From Microbacterium arborescens (GTDB lineage: Bacteria > Actinomycetota > Actinomycetes > Actinomycetales > Microbacteriaceae), in NCBI GenBank assembly GCA_003339645.1, contig QNUV01000041.1, positions 124,001 to 188,000 on the forward strand: a stretch of 64,000 bases of DNA. Direction: 5' to 3'. Below, in pieces: positions 42,303-53,548 of the stretch. How positions within the stretch are numbered: the stretch's first letter is position 1; each line of letters starts with the position of its first letter. The position numbers were made by a program, and so were the translations under genes. The notes under the pieces were generated by a model. The model was not told where the DNA came from. It did not search any database and saw only the letters and a list, made by a program, of their open reading frames with translations.

Positions 42303-43055
42303 GTGAGCGACGCCGAGCAGACCCCGACCAGTCCCGAGATCGAGTTCCGCAGCGATGTGACGGTCGAGCTCATCCGCTCGAGCGCCGCCGACTCGGACGT
42401 CTTGTTCGCGGCTCGCGTGTCGACGCAGGGGGAGCAGACCCTGGATGCCGCCGCCGCAGGCACCGAGGCATCCGGACGCGACCGTGGCCTCATCAACTAC
42501 CTCATGCGCGACCGCCACGGCTCGCCCTTCGAGCACAACTCGATGACCTTCTACGTGCAGGCGCCCATCTTCGTGTTCCGCGAGTTCATGCGGCACCGCA
42601 TGGCCTCGTACAACGAGGAATCGGGCCGCTACCGCGAGCTGCGTCCGGTGTTCTACGTCCCCGGGCGCGAGCGCAACCTCAACCAGGTCGGCAAGCCCGG
42701 CGCGTACGAGTTCCTGCCCGGCACCGACGAGCAGTTCGCGGTGGTGGACGAGAGCACGCGACAGGCGTCGATCCAGGCGTACGAGGCCTACCGGCGCATG
42801 CTGGACGCCGGCGTCGCTCGCGAGGTCGCACGAATCGTCCTGCCGTTGAACATCTACTCGTCGATGTACGTCACGGTCAACGCCCGTTCGCTCATGAACT
42901 TCCTGTCGCTGCGGACCAAGGTCGAGGGAACGCACTTCCCCTCGTTCCCGCAGCGCGAGATCGAGATGTGCGCCGAGAAGATGGAGACCTTCTGGCGTGA
43001 GCTCATGCCGCTGACGCACGCCGCGTTCAACGCCAACGGACGCGTCGCTCCCTGA
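42303..43055 (+). CDS. thyX: Flavin-dependent thymidylate synthase
   Basis: Makes dTMP from dUMP using FAD, NADPH and methylene-tetrahydrofolate. The 250-residue protein has the ThyX motif R-H-R-x7-S as RHRMASYNEES. HGSPFEHNSMTFYVQAPIFVFREFM precedes it, and NIYSSMYVTVNARSLMNFLSLR follows. GTG 42303 is directly after a TAATCT -10. In actinobacteria thyX lies between dapB and dapA, as here. The presence of a ThyA elsewhere cannot be judged. Confidence 0.95.
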   Translation: MSDAEQTPTSPEIEFRSDVTVELIRSSAADSDVLFAARVSTQGEQTLDAAAAGTEASGRDRGLINYLMRDRHGSPFEHNSMTFYVQAPIFVFREFMRHRMASYNEESGRYRELRPVFYVPGRERNLNQVGKPGAYEFLPGTDEQFAVVDESTRQASIQAYEAYRRMLDAGVAREVARIVLPLNIYSSMYVTVNARSLMNFLSLRTKVEGTHFPSFPQREIEMCAEKMETFWRELMPLTHAAFNANGRVAP

Positions 43056-43098
43056 CGCGTCGCTCACTTGCCTCGGAGGGCGGCGGCCCGAGCTCGAC

Positions 43099-43638
43099 TC
43101 AGACGAATCTGCCCAGGCTGATGCCCGCGTAGGCGAGGGCGGCGACCGTCTCGCCGTCGTCGACCCGTCCCTCGGCGACCTGGCGCAGCGCCTCGGCGAA
43201 CGGGATCCACACGACACGCTCGATCCCTTCTTCGAGCTGAGACGTCGTGGCATCCTCGGCCGGCGCGAGGCCGCGCGCGAGAAAGACGTGCTCGGGCGCG
43301 ACGGCGATGCCGTTCAGCGCATTCATCCGGCCGATGGGCTCCCACGCGTCGGCGGTGAGCCCCGTCTCTTCGAGGAGTTCCCGCTTCGCGGCGTCGAGCA
43401 GGTCTTCGCCGTCGCTCCCGCCAGCCGGCACCTCGAGCGAAAGCCCGGTCGTGTAGCGGTCGACCTCCACGAAGCACACCCGGTCGTGATCGTCGATCGC
43501 CACGACGAAGACGGCCGGATGCCGCATCTCGACGACGCCGTAGATGCCGTCGCCCGCCGGCCCGATGACCTCGTCCTCCCGCACCGAAATCCAGCGGTTC
43601 TCGTACGTCGTGCGGGTGCTTCGGGTCGTCCAGGCCAT
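43099..43638 (-). CDS. Nudix hydrolase, ADP-ribose pyrophosphatase type
   Basis: A 179-residue Nudix protein, probably hydrolysing ADP-ribose or related nucleoside diphosphates. The Nudix helix AAKRELLEETGLTADAW has the REx2EExG core. The preceding PAGGSDGED loop is one residue shorter than the usual G-x5-E spacing seen in ADP-ribose pyrophosphatases (PAGxxxxGE). The N-terminal RTTYENRWISVREDEVIGPAG strand is ADP-ribose-pyrophosphatase-like. It starts just before the first 87-bp palindrome (E1). It is convergent with thyX. Confidence 0.85.
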   Translation of the reverse strand: MAWTTRSTRTTYENRWISVREDEVIGPAGDGIYGVVEMRHPAVFVVAIDDHDRVCFVEVDRYTTGLSLEVPAGGSDGEDLLDAAKRELLEETGLTADAWEPIGRMNALNGIAVAPEHVFLARGLAPAEDATTSQLEEGIERVVWIPFAEALRQVAEGRVDDGETVAALAYAGISLGRFV

Positions 43639-43696
43639 GCCGCCACCCTAGAGCGCCCGACCGAGGTGGCCCATGCGGCTCGGGTGGCCCGGGTGG

Positions 43697-43783
43697 CGAT
43701 ACATCCGTCGGACCGACGGGGCTGGTGTCGCCTGGGCCGGCGTTGGAGGCGCATCGTGCACCGCAAATCCGACGGTTGTATTG
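43697..43783. repeat. 87-bp palindromic element E1
   Basis: Terminal arms CGATACATCCGTCGGA (43697) and TCCGACGGTTGTATTG (43768-43783) pair at 14 of 16 positions. Its interior GGGGCTGGTGTCGCC is shared with E2. Exactly the same length as E2 and E3. It lies upstream of the AbiEi/DUF559 gene. Confidence 0.8.
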
Positions 43784-43890
43784 GGCTCGCGAATGCTCTG
43801 GGCTCCTCCCCAGGCCGCTGCGGGTCTGGCTCGTCCCCAGATGGCCGGTGGCCGGGCTGATGAGATCGCATTCTCGGCGAACGTCGGTGC

Positions 43891-44733
43891 ATGAGTGCGC
43901 ACGAGCTGGCCACGAGGATCCGCGCGATGGGCGGATGCGTACGGTCGCGGTGGCTGACCACGCGAGGGGTCACGCGACTGCAGCTGACGCGAGCCGTGGA
44001 GAAGGGCGCGCTCGTCAGGGTTCGTCACGGCGTCTACGCGACGCCCGATGCCGAGCCGGATGTCGTCGTCGCCGCCGCGCACGGCGGCGAGGTGTGCTGT
44101 GCCTCCGCGTTGCGACGGCGCGGCGTGTGGGTGCTCGAGCCGGAGGAACGCCTGCACGTTCGCGTCGGTCGGGCCGGCCGCGTGCACCCGCATGACGGAT
44201 GCCGTTGCGTCACGCATCACGATGGGGAGGCAGCGGCATTCGGTGCCGTCTCGCTCGTCGACGCGCTCGTGCAGGGGGCGTCGTGCCTCGGCGCGGAGGG
44301 GTTCTTCGTGGCCTTCGAGTCGGCGTGGCGGCTCGGGCTGCTCACGCGCGCGGACCGCGCCGAGGTGCGCGCGACGCTTCCGGCCCGCTTCCGATACCTG
44401 GTGGATCTCGCCCGTCCCGATGCCGACAGCGGGCTGGAGTCCCTCCTGCGGCTGCGCCTCTCGCGGCTCGGCATCACCGTCGAGAGCCAGGTGCTCATCC
44501 GGGGTGTGGGGCGGGTCGACTTCCTGGTCGCGGGGTGCCTCATCATCGAGGTGGACGGCCGTGTCAACCACGAGGGTGCGTCGCTGCGTCATAAGGATCT
44601 CGTGCGCGACGCGGAAGCGGCGGCGATCGGCTACGAGACCTTGCGCTTCGACTATGCCCTCGTCGTCTTCGACTGGCCCCGCGTCGAGCGAGCCGTCCTC
44701 GCTCGTCTGGACGCGATCCGCCGGCGCGGCTGA
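43891..44733 (+). CDS. AbiEi-type antitoxin/DUF559 nuclease-like protein
   Basis: A 280-residue protein of two parts. The N-terminus (about 1-160) resembles the AbiEi antitoxin helix-turn-helix and domain: LTTRGVTRLQLTRAVEKGALVRVRHGVYATPDAE. The C-terminus (about 170-275) is a DUF559/Vsr-like restriction-endonuclease fold, with the conserved acidic set DSGLESLLRL, GRVDFLVAG and LIIEVDGRVNHEG, followed by RDAEAAAIGYETLRFDYALVVFDWP. There is no partner toxin gene. The gene is flanked by two 87-bp palindromes in one orientation, which suggests it came as a cassette. ATG 43891 has no strong Shine-Dalgarno sequence. The function is unknown; such orphan copies are common in actinobacteria. Confidence 0.8.
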   Translation: MSAHELATRIRAMGGCVRSRWLTTRGVTRLQLTRAVEKGALVRVRHGVYATPDAEPDVVVAAAHGGEVCCASALRRRGVWVLEPEERLHVRVGRAGRVHPHDGCRCVTHHDGEAAAFGAVSLVDALVQGASCLGAEGFFVAFESAWRLGLLTRADRAEVRATLPARFRYLVDLARPDADSGLESLLRLRLSRLGITVESQVLIRGVGRVDFLVAGCLIIEVDGRVNHEGASLRHKDLVRDAEAAAIGYETLRFDYALVVFDWPRVERAVLARLDAIRRRG

Positions 44734-44741
44734 CGGACGTT

Positions 44742-44828
44742 CGATACATTCGTCGGATCCTCGGGGCTGGTGTTGCCCGGCTGCGTCTCCGCAACGCCAC
44801 CAGCACCTCCGATCCTGCGAACGTATCG
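44742..44828. repeat. 87-bp palindromic element E2
   Basis: Starts CGATACATTCGTCGGATC, ends GATCCTGCGAACGTATCG, its near-complement (15 of 18). The inner arms GCTGGTGTTGC and GCCACCAGC also pair. It begins 8 bases after the stop of the AbiEi/DUF559 gene and ends about 60 bases before dapA. Confidence 0.85.
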
Positions 44829-44878
44829 GCGACCGGGAGTCGGTCCGTCGGCCATACGCGATGCAAAGGCGGAACCGA

Positions 44879-44884
44879 TACCCT
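44879..44884 (+). promoter_or_regulatory. -10 element for leaderless dapA
   Basis: TACCCT ends 6 bases before the dapA ATG. Confidence 0.55.
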
Positions 44885-44890
44885 GAGACC

Positions 44891-45868
44891 ATGACGCACT
44901 CGGGCAATCCCTTCGGACAGGTCCTCGTCGCGCTGGTCACTCCCATGACCGCCGACGGTGAAGTCGATTGGCCCGCCGTCGAGAAGCACATCGACGACGT
45001 CATCACGGCCGGCGCAGACGGCATCGTCGTGACGGGCACGACGGGGGAGACGAGCACGCTCACCGACCCCGAGAAGCTCCGCCTCGTCGAGGTCGGAAAG
45101 TCGGTCTCGGCCGGCCGCGCCAAGATCATCACGGGAGGCGGCTCGAACGAGACCGCGCACGCGATCGAGCTCTACAAGGCCAGCGAGAAGGCCGGCGCCG
45201 ACGGCATCATGATCGTCACGCCGTACTACAACAAGCCCACGCAGGCCGGCATCCTGACGCACTTCCGCCTCGTCGCCGATGCGACCGATCTGCCCGTCAT
45301 CCTCTACGACATCCCGGGTCGCACCGGCGTGCCGATCAAGTACGAGACGATCCTGCGCCTCGCGAAGCACCCCAACATCCTGGCCGTCAAGGACGCGAAG
45401 GGCGACTTCAGCGAGGTCAGCCGCGTGCTCAATCAGACCGACCTCATGTACTTCTCCGGCGACGACGCCAACGTCCTGCCCCACCTCTCGATCGGCGCGA
45501 GCGGCCTCATCGGCGTCACGGCGAACATCACCGCCACCCCGTACCGCACGATCGTCGACGCGGTGAACCGGGGAGACCTCGCGGCCGCGACCGAGGCGCA
45601 CAAGAGCCTCGAGCCGCTCGTGCGGGCGGTCATGACGCACGTCCCCGGCACCGTGAGCGCGAAGTACATCCTGCACGGCCTGGGACGCATCTCGAGCCCG
45701 CGCGTGCGCCTGCCCCTCGTCGGCCCCGAAGAGTGGGAGGCTGCGATCATCGAGGATGAGCTCGCCCTCGTCTCGGGTGTCCCCGGCGCCGACTTCTCCA
45801 ACTTCCGTCCCGACCGTAATGCCGCCGCCGGCGGTGCGCTGCCCAAGGTGCACGGGACGACCCGCTAG
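44891..45868 (+). CDS. dapA: 4-Hydroxy-tetrahydrodipicolinate synthase
   Basis: Condenses pyruvate with aspartate semialdehyde, the first committed step of lysine/diaminopimelate synthesis. The 325-residue (beta/alpha)8 enzyme has GTTGETSTLTDPEK (substrate Thr pair), the catalytic Tyr in LYDIPGRTGVPI and the Schiff-base Lys in AVKDAKGDF. GADGIMIVTPYYNKPTQ is a classic segment. ATG 44891 follows a TACCCT -10 directly. The frame is open through the upstream gene, but the protein homology starts here. It is linked to rnj, as in other actinobacteria. Confidence 0.95.
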   Translation: MTHSGNPFGQVLVALVTPMTADGEVDWPAVEKHIDDVITAGADGIVVTGTTGETSTLTDPEKLRLVEVGKSVSAGRAKIITGGGSNETAHAIELYKASEKAGADGIMIVTPYYNKPTQAGILTHFRLVADATDLPVILYDIPGRTGVPIKYETILRLAKHPNILAVKDAKGDFSEVSRVLNQTDLMYFSGDDANVLPHLSIGASGLIGVTANITATPYRTIVDAVNRGDLAAATEAHKSLEPLVRAVMTHVPGTVSAKYILHGLGRISSPRVRLPLVGPEEWEAAIIEDELALVSGVPGADFSNFRPDRNAAAGGALPKVHGTTR

Positions 45869-45881
45869 ACGAAAACAATGA

Positions 45882-45904
45882 GGATGCCGCGCACGTCGGC
45901 GTCC
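45882..45904 (+). promoter_or_regulatory. GGATGCCG hairpin in the rnj leader
   Basis: GGATGCCG (45882-45889) and CGGCGTCC (45897-45904) pair with one G-U. It lies between an early in-frame ATG (45878) and GAGGAAG (45906-45912), the ribosome-binding site of ATG 45920. Confidence 0.4.
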
Positions 45905-45919
45905 CGAGGAAGCGTGCCA

Positions 45920-47596
<1,677 letters not shown>

Positions 47597-47632
47597 CCCG
47601 CGTCGTTCCGCGGTAATGGGGGAACCCCCGCG

Positions 47633-47638
47633 TACCGT
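47633..47638 (+). promoter_or_regulatory. -10 element for leaderless ftsK
   Basis: TACCGT ends 6 bases before the ftsK ATG at 47645. A GGAGGA follows it but is too close to the ATG to act as a ribosome-binding site. Confidence 0.5.
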
Positions 47639-47644
47639 GGAGGA

Positions 47645-50365
47645 ATGGCCAGGAGCACGAACGCGCCCTCCGGACGCCGCGCACCGGCGAAGACCTCGAC
47701 CTCGCGCGCCCGGAAGAGCGAACCGACACCCAAGCGGTACGTGGACGAGTCCGAGCGGCCGCCGGTCATCGCGCGCGCATGGATGGGCCTCGCCCACGCG
47801 ACGGGCGGGATGTTCCGCGCGTTCGGTCCCGAGACGCTCGAGAAGGACCAGCGCCGCGACGGGCTGCCGTTCCTGCTCGTGCTCCTCGCGATCGCCGGCG
47901 CCGCGGTCGAGTGGTTCCTCATCGGGACCGAGGCCGGAACGCTCGTCAGCGCGTACACGGTGGGCTTCCTCATCGGTCGTGAGGCGTTCATCATGCCGGT
48001 GCTTCTTCTCTTCCTCGCGGGGTGGCTGTTCCGGCATCCCGCTTCGGTGAACGACAACGGCCGCATCGGCATCGGATTCGGGCTGTTCATCCTCTCCGTT
48101 GCGGGCTTCTGCCACGTCTTCGGTGCGCGTCCCGAGCCGAAGGCCGGCGCGCTTCAGCTGAGCGCGTCAGGCGGTCTGTTCGGATGGGCCGTCGGTGAGC
48201 CGCTCACCATCCTGACGGCATACGGCGCCGCTGCCGTCCTGGGGCTCGTGACGGTTCTCAGCATCCTCATCCTCACCAAGACGCCGCCGAACCGTATCGG
48301 CAGTCGCCTCGGAGACCTGTACGCCTGGATGTTCGGGGCCGAGCGTCCCGTCGCCGACCCCGACGGCGAAGCCCCCACGGTTGCGTTCTCGCCCAAGAAG
48401 GGCAAGAAGGCGGCGCCGGCTGCGGACGAGGATGCCGACGACGACGACGCGCTGCCCTGGTGGCGTCGCAACAAGAGCGGGCGCGAGGAGGATCCCGACG
48501 ACAGCAGCGCATCGCAGGATCTCACCGAGCTCCTCGGACCATCGGTAGCCGGTTCCGCCGCCGGCGGGTTCGAGCAGGCTGTGGCCACCCCGCCCCCGCT
48601 TCCCGATGCGCCGACCGAGATCATCGACCCCAGCGTCATCGAGCGGGCCGCCACCGCGGCGCGTTCGGGGCGCCCGGCCGACACTGCCGTGCGCGACGAC
48701 GACGACACCGGTGAGATCGACGAGCTGCCCGGGCTCACCGGCCTCGGCGGCGACTTCCACGGCCAGCCCCCGGCGACGCCGTACCGCTTGCCCGCCGTCG
48801 CGGCGCTCGGCGCAGGCACACCCGCCAAGACGCGGTCTGAGGCGAACGACGCCATCGTGCGTGCCATCACCGGCGTCTTCGAGCAGTTCTCGATCGACGC
48901 CAAGGTCACCGGGTTCTCACGTGGGCCGACAGTCACGCAGTACGAGATCGAGGTCGGGCCCGGCACCAAGGTCGAGAAGATCACGGCGCTGACGAACAAC
49001 ATCGCATACGCCGTCGCCTCGAACGAGGTGCGCATTCTCGCGCCCATCCCCGGGAAGAGCGCGATCGGCGTCGAGATCCCCAACACCGACCGCGAGATCG
49101 TCACGCTCGGCGACGTGCTGCGCTCCAACGCGGCGACCTCGTCGACGCACCCGATGACGATCGGGGTCGGCAAGGACGTCGGTGGCGGATTCGTCGTGGC
49201 CAACCTCGCCAAGATGCCCCACCTGCTGGTGGCAGGGTCGACGGGGTCGGGTAAGTCGAGCTTCGTGAACTCGATGATCACGAGCCTGCTGATGCGGGCG
49301 AAGCCCAGCGACGTCCGGATGGTCCTCATCGACCCGAAGCGCGTCGAGCTCACGAGCTACGCCGGCGTTCCCCACCTGATCACCCCCATCATCACGAACC
49401 CCAAGAAGGCTGCCGAGGCGCTGCAGTGGGTCGTGAAGGAGATGGACATGCGGTACGACGACCTCGCGTCGTTCGGGTTCCGTCACATCGACGACTTCAA
49501 CAAGGCGGTCGTCGCGGGTGAGATCCAGCTGCCGGCCGGCAGCGAGCGCGTACTGAAGCCGTACCCCTACCTCCTGGTCGTCGTCGACGAGCTCGCCGAC
49601 CTGATGATGGTCGCTCCGCGCGACGTCGAGGACTCGATCGTCCGCATCACCCAGCTCGCGCGAGCGAGCGGCATCCACTTGGTGCTCGCGACCCAGCGGC
49701 CGTCGGTCGACGTCGTGACCGGGCTCATCAAGGCCAATGTGCCGTCGCGACTGGCATTCGCCGTCACGAGCGTCACGGACTCGCGAGTCATCCTCGACCA
49801 GCCGGGCGCCGACCGTCTGATCGGTCAGGGCGACGCCCTGTTCCTGCCGATGGGGACGTCGAAGGCCATCCGCGTTCAGGGGGCCTGGGTCGCCGAGTCC
49901 GAGATCGAGAAGGTCGTCGCCCACGTCAAGGGCCAGGCGCAGCCGGAGTACCGCTCCGACGTGGCCGCCGTCGCCGAGAAGAAGGAGATCGACGCCGACA
50001 TCGGCGACGACCTCGAGCTTCTGCTCGCCGCCGCCGAGCAGATCGTGTCGACGCAGTTCGGCTCGACCTCGATGCTGCAGCGCAAGCTGCGCGTCGGGTT
50101 CGCCAAGGCCGGGCGCCTCATGGACCTCCTCGAGTCGCGCGAGATCGTCGGCCCCTCGGAAGGGTCGAAGGCGCGCGATGTCCTCGTCACTCCCGACCAG
50201 CTTCCGGCCGTCCTCGCGCGTCTGCGGGGAGAAGACCCGCCCGCGCCGGCTGCGGCTTCGGCCGCTGCGCCCGTCGACCCGGTCGAAGCGCAGTTCGAGG
50301 GGCTCGAGGTCGTCGACGGTGACGACGCCTCCGAGGACGCCTGGGGTCTCACCGGGCGCGACTGA
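47645..50365 (+). CDS. ftsK: DNA translocase FtsK/SpoIIIE
   Basis: Septal DNA pump that clears chromosome termini at division. The 906-residue protein has a basic N-terminus, four membrane helices (about residues 75-210), an acidic disordered linker (about 240-360), the alpha domain ([52 protein letters not shown]) and the RecA-like motor with Walker [13 protein letters not shown] and Walker [14 protein letters not shown] winged-helix gamma domain ([40 protein letters not shown]) reads the polarity sequence. Its typical place is upstream of pgsA-cinA-clgR-recA. Confidence 0.96.
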   Translation: MARSTNAPSGRRAPAKTSTSRARKSEPTPKRYVDESERPPVIARAWMGLAHATGGMFRAFGPETLEKDQRRDGLPFLLVLLAIAGAAVEWFLIGTEAGTLVSAYTVGFLIGREAFIMPVLLLFLAGWLFRHPASVNDNGRIGIGFGLFILSVAGFCHVFGARPEPKAGALQLSASGGLFGWAVGEPLTILTAYGAAAVLGLVTVLSILILTKTPPNRIGSRLGDLYAWMFGAERPVADPDGEAPTVAFSPKKGKKAAPAADEDADDDDALPWWRRNKSGREEDPDDSSASQDLTELLGPSVAGSAAGGFEQAVATPPPLPDAPTEIIDPSVIERAATAARSGRPADTAVRDDDDTGEIDELPGLTGLGGDFHGQPPATPYRLPAVAALGAGTPAKTRSEANDAIVRAITGVFEQFSIDAKVTGFSRGPTVTQYEIEVGPGTKVEKITALTNNIAYAVASNEVRILAPIPGKSAIGVEIPNTDREIVTLGDVLRSNAATSSTHPMTIGVGKDVGGGFVVANLAKMPHLLVAGSTGSGKSSFVNSMITSLLMRAKPSDVRMVLIDPKRVELTSYAGVPHLITPIITNPKKAAEALQWVVKEMDMRYDDLASFGFRHIDDFNKAVVAGEIQLPAGSERVLKPYPYLLVVVDELADLMMVAPRDVEDSIVRITQLARASGIHLVLATQRPSVDVVTGLIKANVPSRLAFAVTSVTDSRVILDQPGADRLIGQGDALFLPMGTSKAIRVQGAWVAESEIEKVVAHVKGQAQPEYRSDVAAVAEKKEIDADIGDDLELLLAAAEQIVSTQFGSTSMLQRKLRVGFAKAGRLMDLLESREIVGPSEGSKARDVLVTPDQLPAVLARLRGEDPPAPAAASAAAPVDPVEAQFEGLEVVDGDDASEDAWGLTGRD

Positions 50366-50369
50366 CGGA

Positions 50370-50375
50370 TAGGCT
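50370..50375 (+). promoter_or_regulatory. -10 element for leaderless pgsA
   Basis: TAGGCT ends 7 bases before the GTG start at 50383. Confidence 0.6.
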
Positions 50376-50382
50376 CGGCTCC

Positions 50383-50955
50383 GTGGCGATCCCCAGGCAA
50401 CTGCCCAACGCGATCACGATCGTGCGCATTCTGTGCGCGCCCGTCTTCCTGTGGCTGCTTCTCGTCGACGGCGGATCCGACGGGGCCCTGCGGTGGTGGG
50501 CCGGTGTGCTCTTCATCGTCGCGATCGCGACGGACGGCATCGACGGGTACCTCGCACGCAAGTACCGCATCGTCACCGACCTCGGGAAGCTGCTCGACCC
50601 GATCGCCGACAAGGTCCTCACGGGCCTTGCGTTCATCGGATTGTCGCTGCTCGGAGAGCTGCCCTGGGTCGTCACGATCGTCGTGCTCGTGCGTGAGCTC
50701 GGGATCACCGTGCACCGGCTCATCGTGGCAGGCGATCATGTCGTGGCCGCCGCGTGGATGGGCAAGCTGAAGACGGTCGCGCAGGCCGTCGCTCTCGCGC
50801 TCGCCCTCCTTCCGCTGTGGACGGTCTTCGGCGACGGCATCCACATCGTCAACACGATCGCGATGTGGATCGCGGTACTGCTGACCGTCGCGAGCGGGAT
50901 CGACTACGTCATCACGGCCGTCCGCGGTGCTCGGCGAAGCGGAGCGGCATCGTGA
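50383..50955 (+). CDS. pgsA: CDP-diacylglycerol-glycerol-3-phosphate 3-phosphatidyltransferase
   Basis: Makes phosphatidylglycerol phosphate, the precursor of phosphatidylglycerol and cardiolipin. The 190-residue integral membrane protein has the CDP-alcohol phosphotransferase motif D-G-x2-A-R-x8-G-x3-D-x3-D, here DGIDGYLARKYRIVTDLGKLLDPIADKV. About five membrane segments are present. GTG 50383 follows a TAGGCT -10. Its stop overlaps the cinA start (GTGA). The ftsK-pgsA-cinA-clgR order is standard in actinobacteria. Confidence 0.93.
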   Translation: MAIPRQLPNAITIVRILCAPVFLWLLLVDGGSDGALRWWAGVLFIVAIATDGIDGYLARKYRIVTDLGKLLDPIADKVLTGLAFIGLSLLGELPWVVTIVVLVRELGITVHRLIVAGDHVVAAAWMGKLKTVAQAVALALALLPLWTVFGDGIHIVNTIAMWIAVLLTVASGIDYVITAVRGARRSGAAS

Positions 50956-51497
50956 CGGCACGCGAGCACGTGCACGACCTGCCCGACGAACTGGAGTCGA
51001 CCCTCGTCTCGACCGGCCGGCGCACGGATGCGGAGCGGCTCATCGACCGACTGGGCGAACTCGGCTGGACGCTCGCCGTCGCCGAGTCGCTGACGGGCGG
51101 GCTCGTCGTCGCGGAGCTCGTGGCCGTCTCGGGGGCATCGGCTGTGCTGCGCGGGGGAGTGGTCGCTTATGCGACGGAGCTGAAGCAACGGCTGCTGCAT
51201 GTCGACGGCGCGCTTCTGGAAGCTCACGGTGCGGTCCACCCTCGGGTCGCGCGCCAGATGGCCGAGGGGGCTCGGGTGGCGCTCGGCCCCCGGGATGCGG
51301 CGGCGGATGTCGGCATCGCGACCACCGGCATCGCGGGCCCGGGGTCTCCGGACGGACAGCCTGTCGGGACGGTGCACATCGCTGTCGCCACCGCGCTGGG
51401 CGTGCGCATCGAGAGCCTGCAGCTCGAGGGCGATCGGGCCCAGATCCGCGCGGAGGCCACGGCTCGTGCGATCCGATTGGCGCTCGACGCGTTGTGA
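50952..51497 (+). CDS. cinA: CinA C-terminal-domain protein (nicotinamide-nucleotide amidohydrolase type)
   Basis: A 181-residue protein that has only the C-terminal amidohydrolase domain of CinA, without the N-terminal COG1058 domain. The domain has TLAVAESLTGGLVVAELVAVSGASAVLRGGVVAY and GIATTGIAGPGSPDGQPVGTVHIAVA, both diagnostic. It would deamidate NMN in pyridine-nucleotide recycling. The GTG start overlaps the pgsA stop. N-terminal residues 1-30 are variable and acidic. Confidence 0.9.
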   Translation: MTAREHVHDLPDELESTLVSTGRRTDAERLIDRLGELGWTLAVAESLTGGLVVAELVAVSGASAVLRGGVVAYATELKQRLLHVDGALLEAHGAVHPRVARQMAEGARVALGPRDAAADVGIATTGIAGPGSPDGQPVGTVHIAVATALGVRIESLQLEGDRAQIRAEATARAIRLALDAL

Positions 51498-51595
51498 CGG
51501 AATACGCACGGCACGGCCGTCGTTCTTGTCATCGTGAGCAGCGCGTGTCAACTCTCATGCGACCCACAGCGGGAGCGGGCTAGGGTGACGTGCTG

Positions 51596-51658
51596 ATGAG
51601 ATACCGTTGTCCACCCGGGACGAGCGAGCACCACGACGAAGGAGGGGGTCCGAGATGA
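51596..51658 (+). CDS. Possible 20-codon leader ORF upstream of clgR
   Basis: ATG 51596 lies 10 bases after TAGGGT (51581-51586) and runs in frame to a TGA at 51656-51658, which overlaps the clgR ATG as ATGA. The 20-residue peptide is rich in Gly, Arg, His and Pro and begins MRYRCPPG. Because the clgR Shine-Dalgarno GAAGGAGGGGG is inside it, it may be only leader sequence that happens to be open. Confidence 0.25.
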   Translation: MRYRCPPGTSEHHDEGGGPR

Positions 51659-51975
51659 TCTTGGTTCGACAGGAGATCGGCGACGTTCTGCGTGACCTCC
51701 GCCTGCAGAAGGGTCGTACGCTGCGACAGGTCGCCAGCCGTGCGAGTGTCGCACTGGGGTACCTGAGCGAAGTGGAGCGCGGCCAGAAAGAGGCCTCGAG
51801 CGAGATCCTCGCTTCCGTCGCCGAAGCGCTCGACGTTCCGATCTCGAGCATCATGCGCGAAGTCGGCGACCGCATCTCCGTCCTCGAAGGACTCCCGGTT
51901 CTGTCGGATGTCGTTCCCGACGACATCGCGGGACTCGACGGCGATCTCGTCGCCCCCGAGCTCTCGCTGCACTGA
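51655..51975 (+). CDS. clgR: XRE-type transcription regulator ClgR
   Basis: Activator of clp protease and related stress genes in actinobacteria. The 106-residue protein is almost all one helix-turn-helix domain: EIGDVLRDLRLQKGRTLRQVASRASVALGYLSEVERGQKEASSEILASVAEALDVP. It lies between pgsA-cinA and recA, as clgR does in Mycobacterium and Corynebacterium relatives. A strong GAAGGAGGGGG precedes the ATG at 51655, and TAGGGT at 51581 is its likely -10. The C-terminus is short and acidic and may be a ClpP degradation tag; this last point is inference from ClgR proteins being Clp substrates. Confidence 0.9.
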   Translation: MILVRQEIGDVLRDLRLQKGRTLRQVASRASVALGYLSEVERGQKEASSEILASVAEALDVPISSIMREVGDRISVLEGLPVLSDVVPDDIAGLDGDLVAPELSLH

Positions 51976-51990
51976 CCAGCGCTCCCTCCC

Positions 51991-52215
51991 ATGCGTCGCA
52001 GTGAGTTCGATCGCGCCGTCGCGGCGGAGTTCGGCGGTCGCGGTCCGGCGCTGATCGACGACCTCGCTCTGGGACCGCTCGGCGATCGCACCGCGCGCCA
52101 GGCTCTCGATGCGGGCGAGTCACCGCGTGCCGTCTGGTTGGCGTTGTGCGTCGAGGCAGACGTGCCGGAGTCCCGGCGTTACGGTGTCGGTCGATTGGAT
52201 CCGCGAGAGCGCTGA
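51991..52215 (+). CDS. DUF3046 protein
   Basis: A 74-residue cytosolic protein, starting MRRSEFDRAVAAEFG and with LALGPLGDRTARQALDAGESPRAVWLALCVEADVPESRRYG. It matches DUF3046, a small family found directly upstream of recA in actinobacteria. Its function is unknown. It starts 16 bases after clgR and may be in the same transcript. Confidence 0.85.
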   Translation: MRRSEFDRAVAAEFGGRGPALIDDLALGPLGDRTARQALDAGESPRAVWLALCVEADVPESRRYGVGRLDPRER

Positions 52216-52279
52216 CTCCCCGTCGCGGGCATCTCGGTCCTCGTGTGTTCGACGTCGGTCGTGATCTTTCGGCGTGTCG

Positions 52280-52295
52280 TCGAATATCTGTTCGA
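52280..52295 (+). promoter_or_regulatory. LexA (SOS) box of recA
   Basis: TCGAAT-ATCT-GTTCGA, 11 of 12 matches to TCGAAC-N4-GTTCGA. A possible -10 TAGTGT lies at 52304-52309. It is about 200 bases before recA. Confidence 0.85.
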
Positions 52296-52495
52296 AACGA
52301 GCGTAGTGTCCTGCACAGGTGGTTCCTCCCGTCGAGGTTCCCCGGATACGGGCCGGTCGTCGACCGATGTCGGAGGCCCTCCGTACCGTGGACAGCGTCG
52401 AGAGACACACACCATGCCTTGTCGCAGCATCCCGGCGCCCTGCCGGGAGCGCGACAGCCTACAGGCGTCGGAAACGCGAGCATAAGGAGCACGCC

Positions 52496-53544
<1,049 letters not shown>

Positions 53545-53548
<4 letters not shown>

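Noticed and set aside
43784-43890. Separate small gene between E1 and the AbiEi/DUF559 gene
   Set aside because: An open frame crosses it, but it has no ribosome-binding site and reads through the palindrome.
47618-47629. GGGGG-AA-CCCCC as a terminator after rnj
   Set aside because: The 2-base loop cannot close a 5-bp stem well, and it sits just before the ftsK -10 element.
52280-52495. Hidden gene in the 280-base gap before recA
   Set aside because: The gap is explained by the LexA box, promoter and leader; the short open frames there are not family-like.
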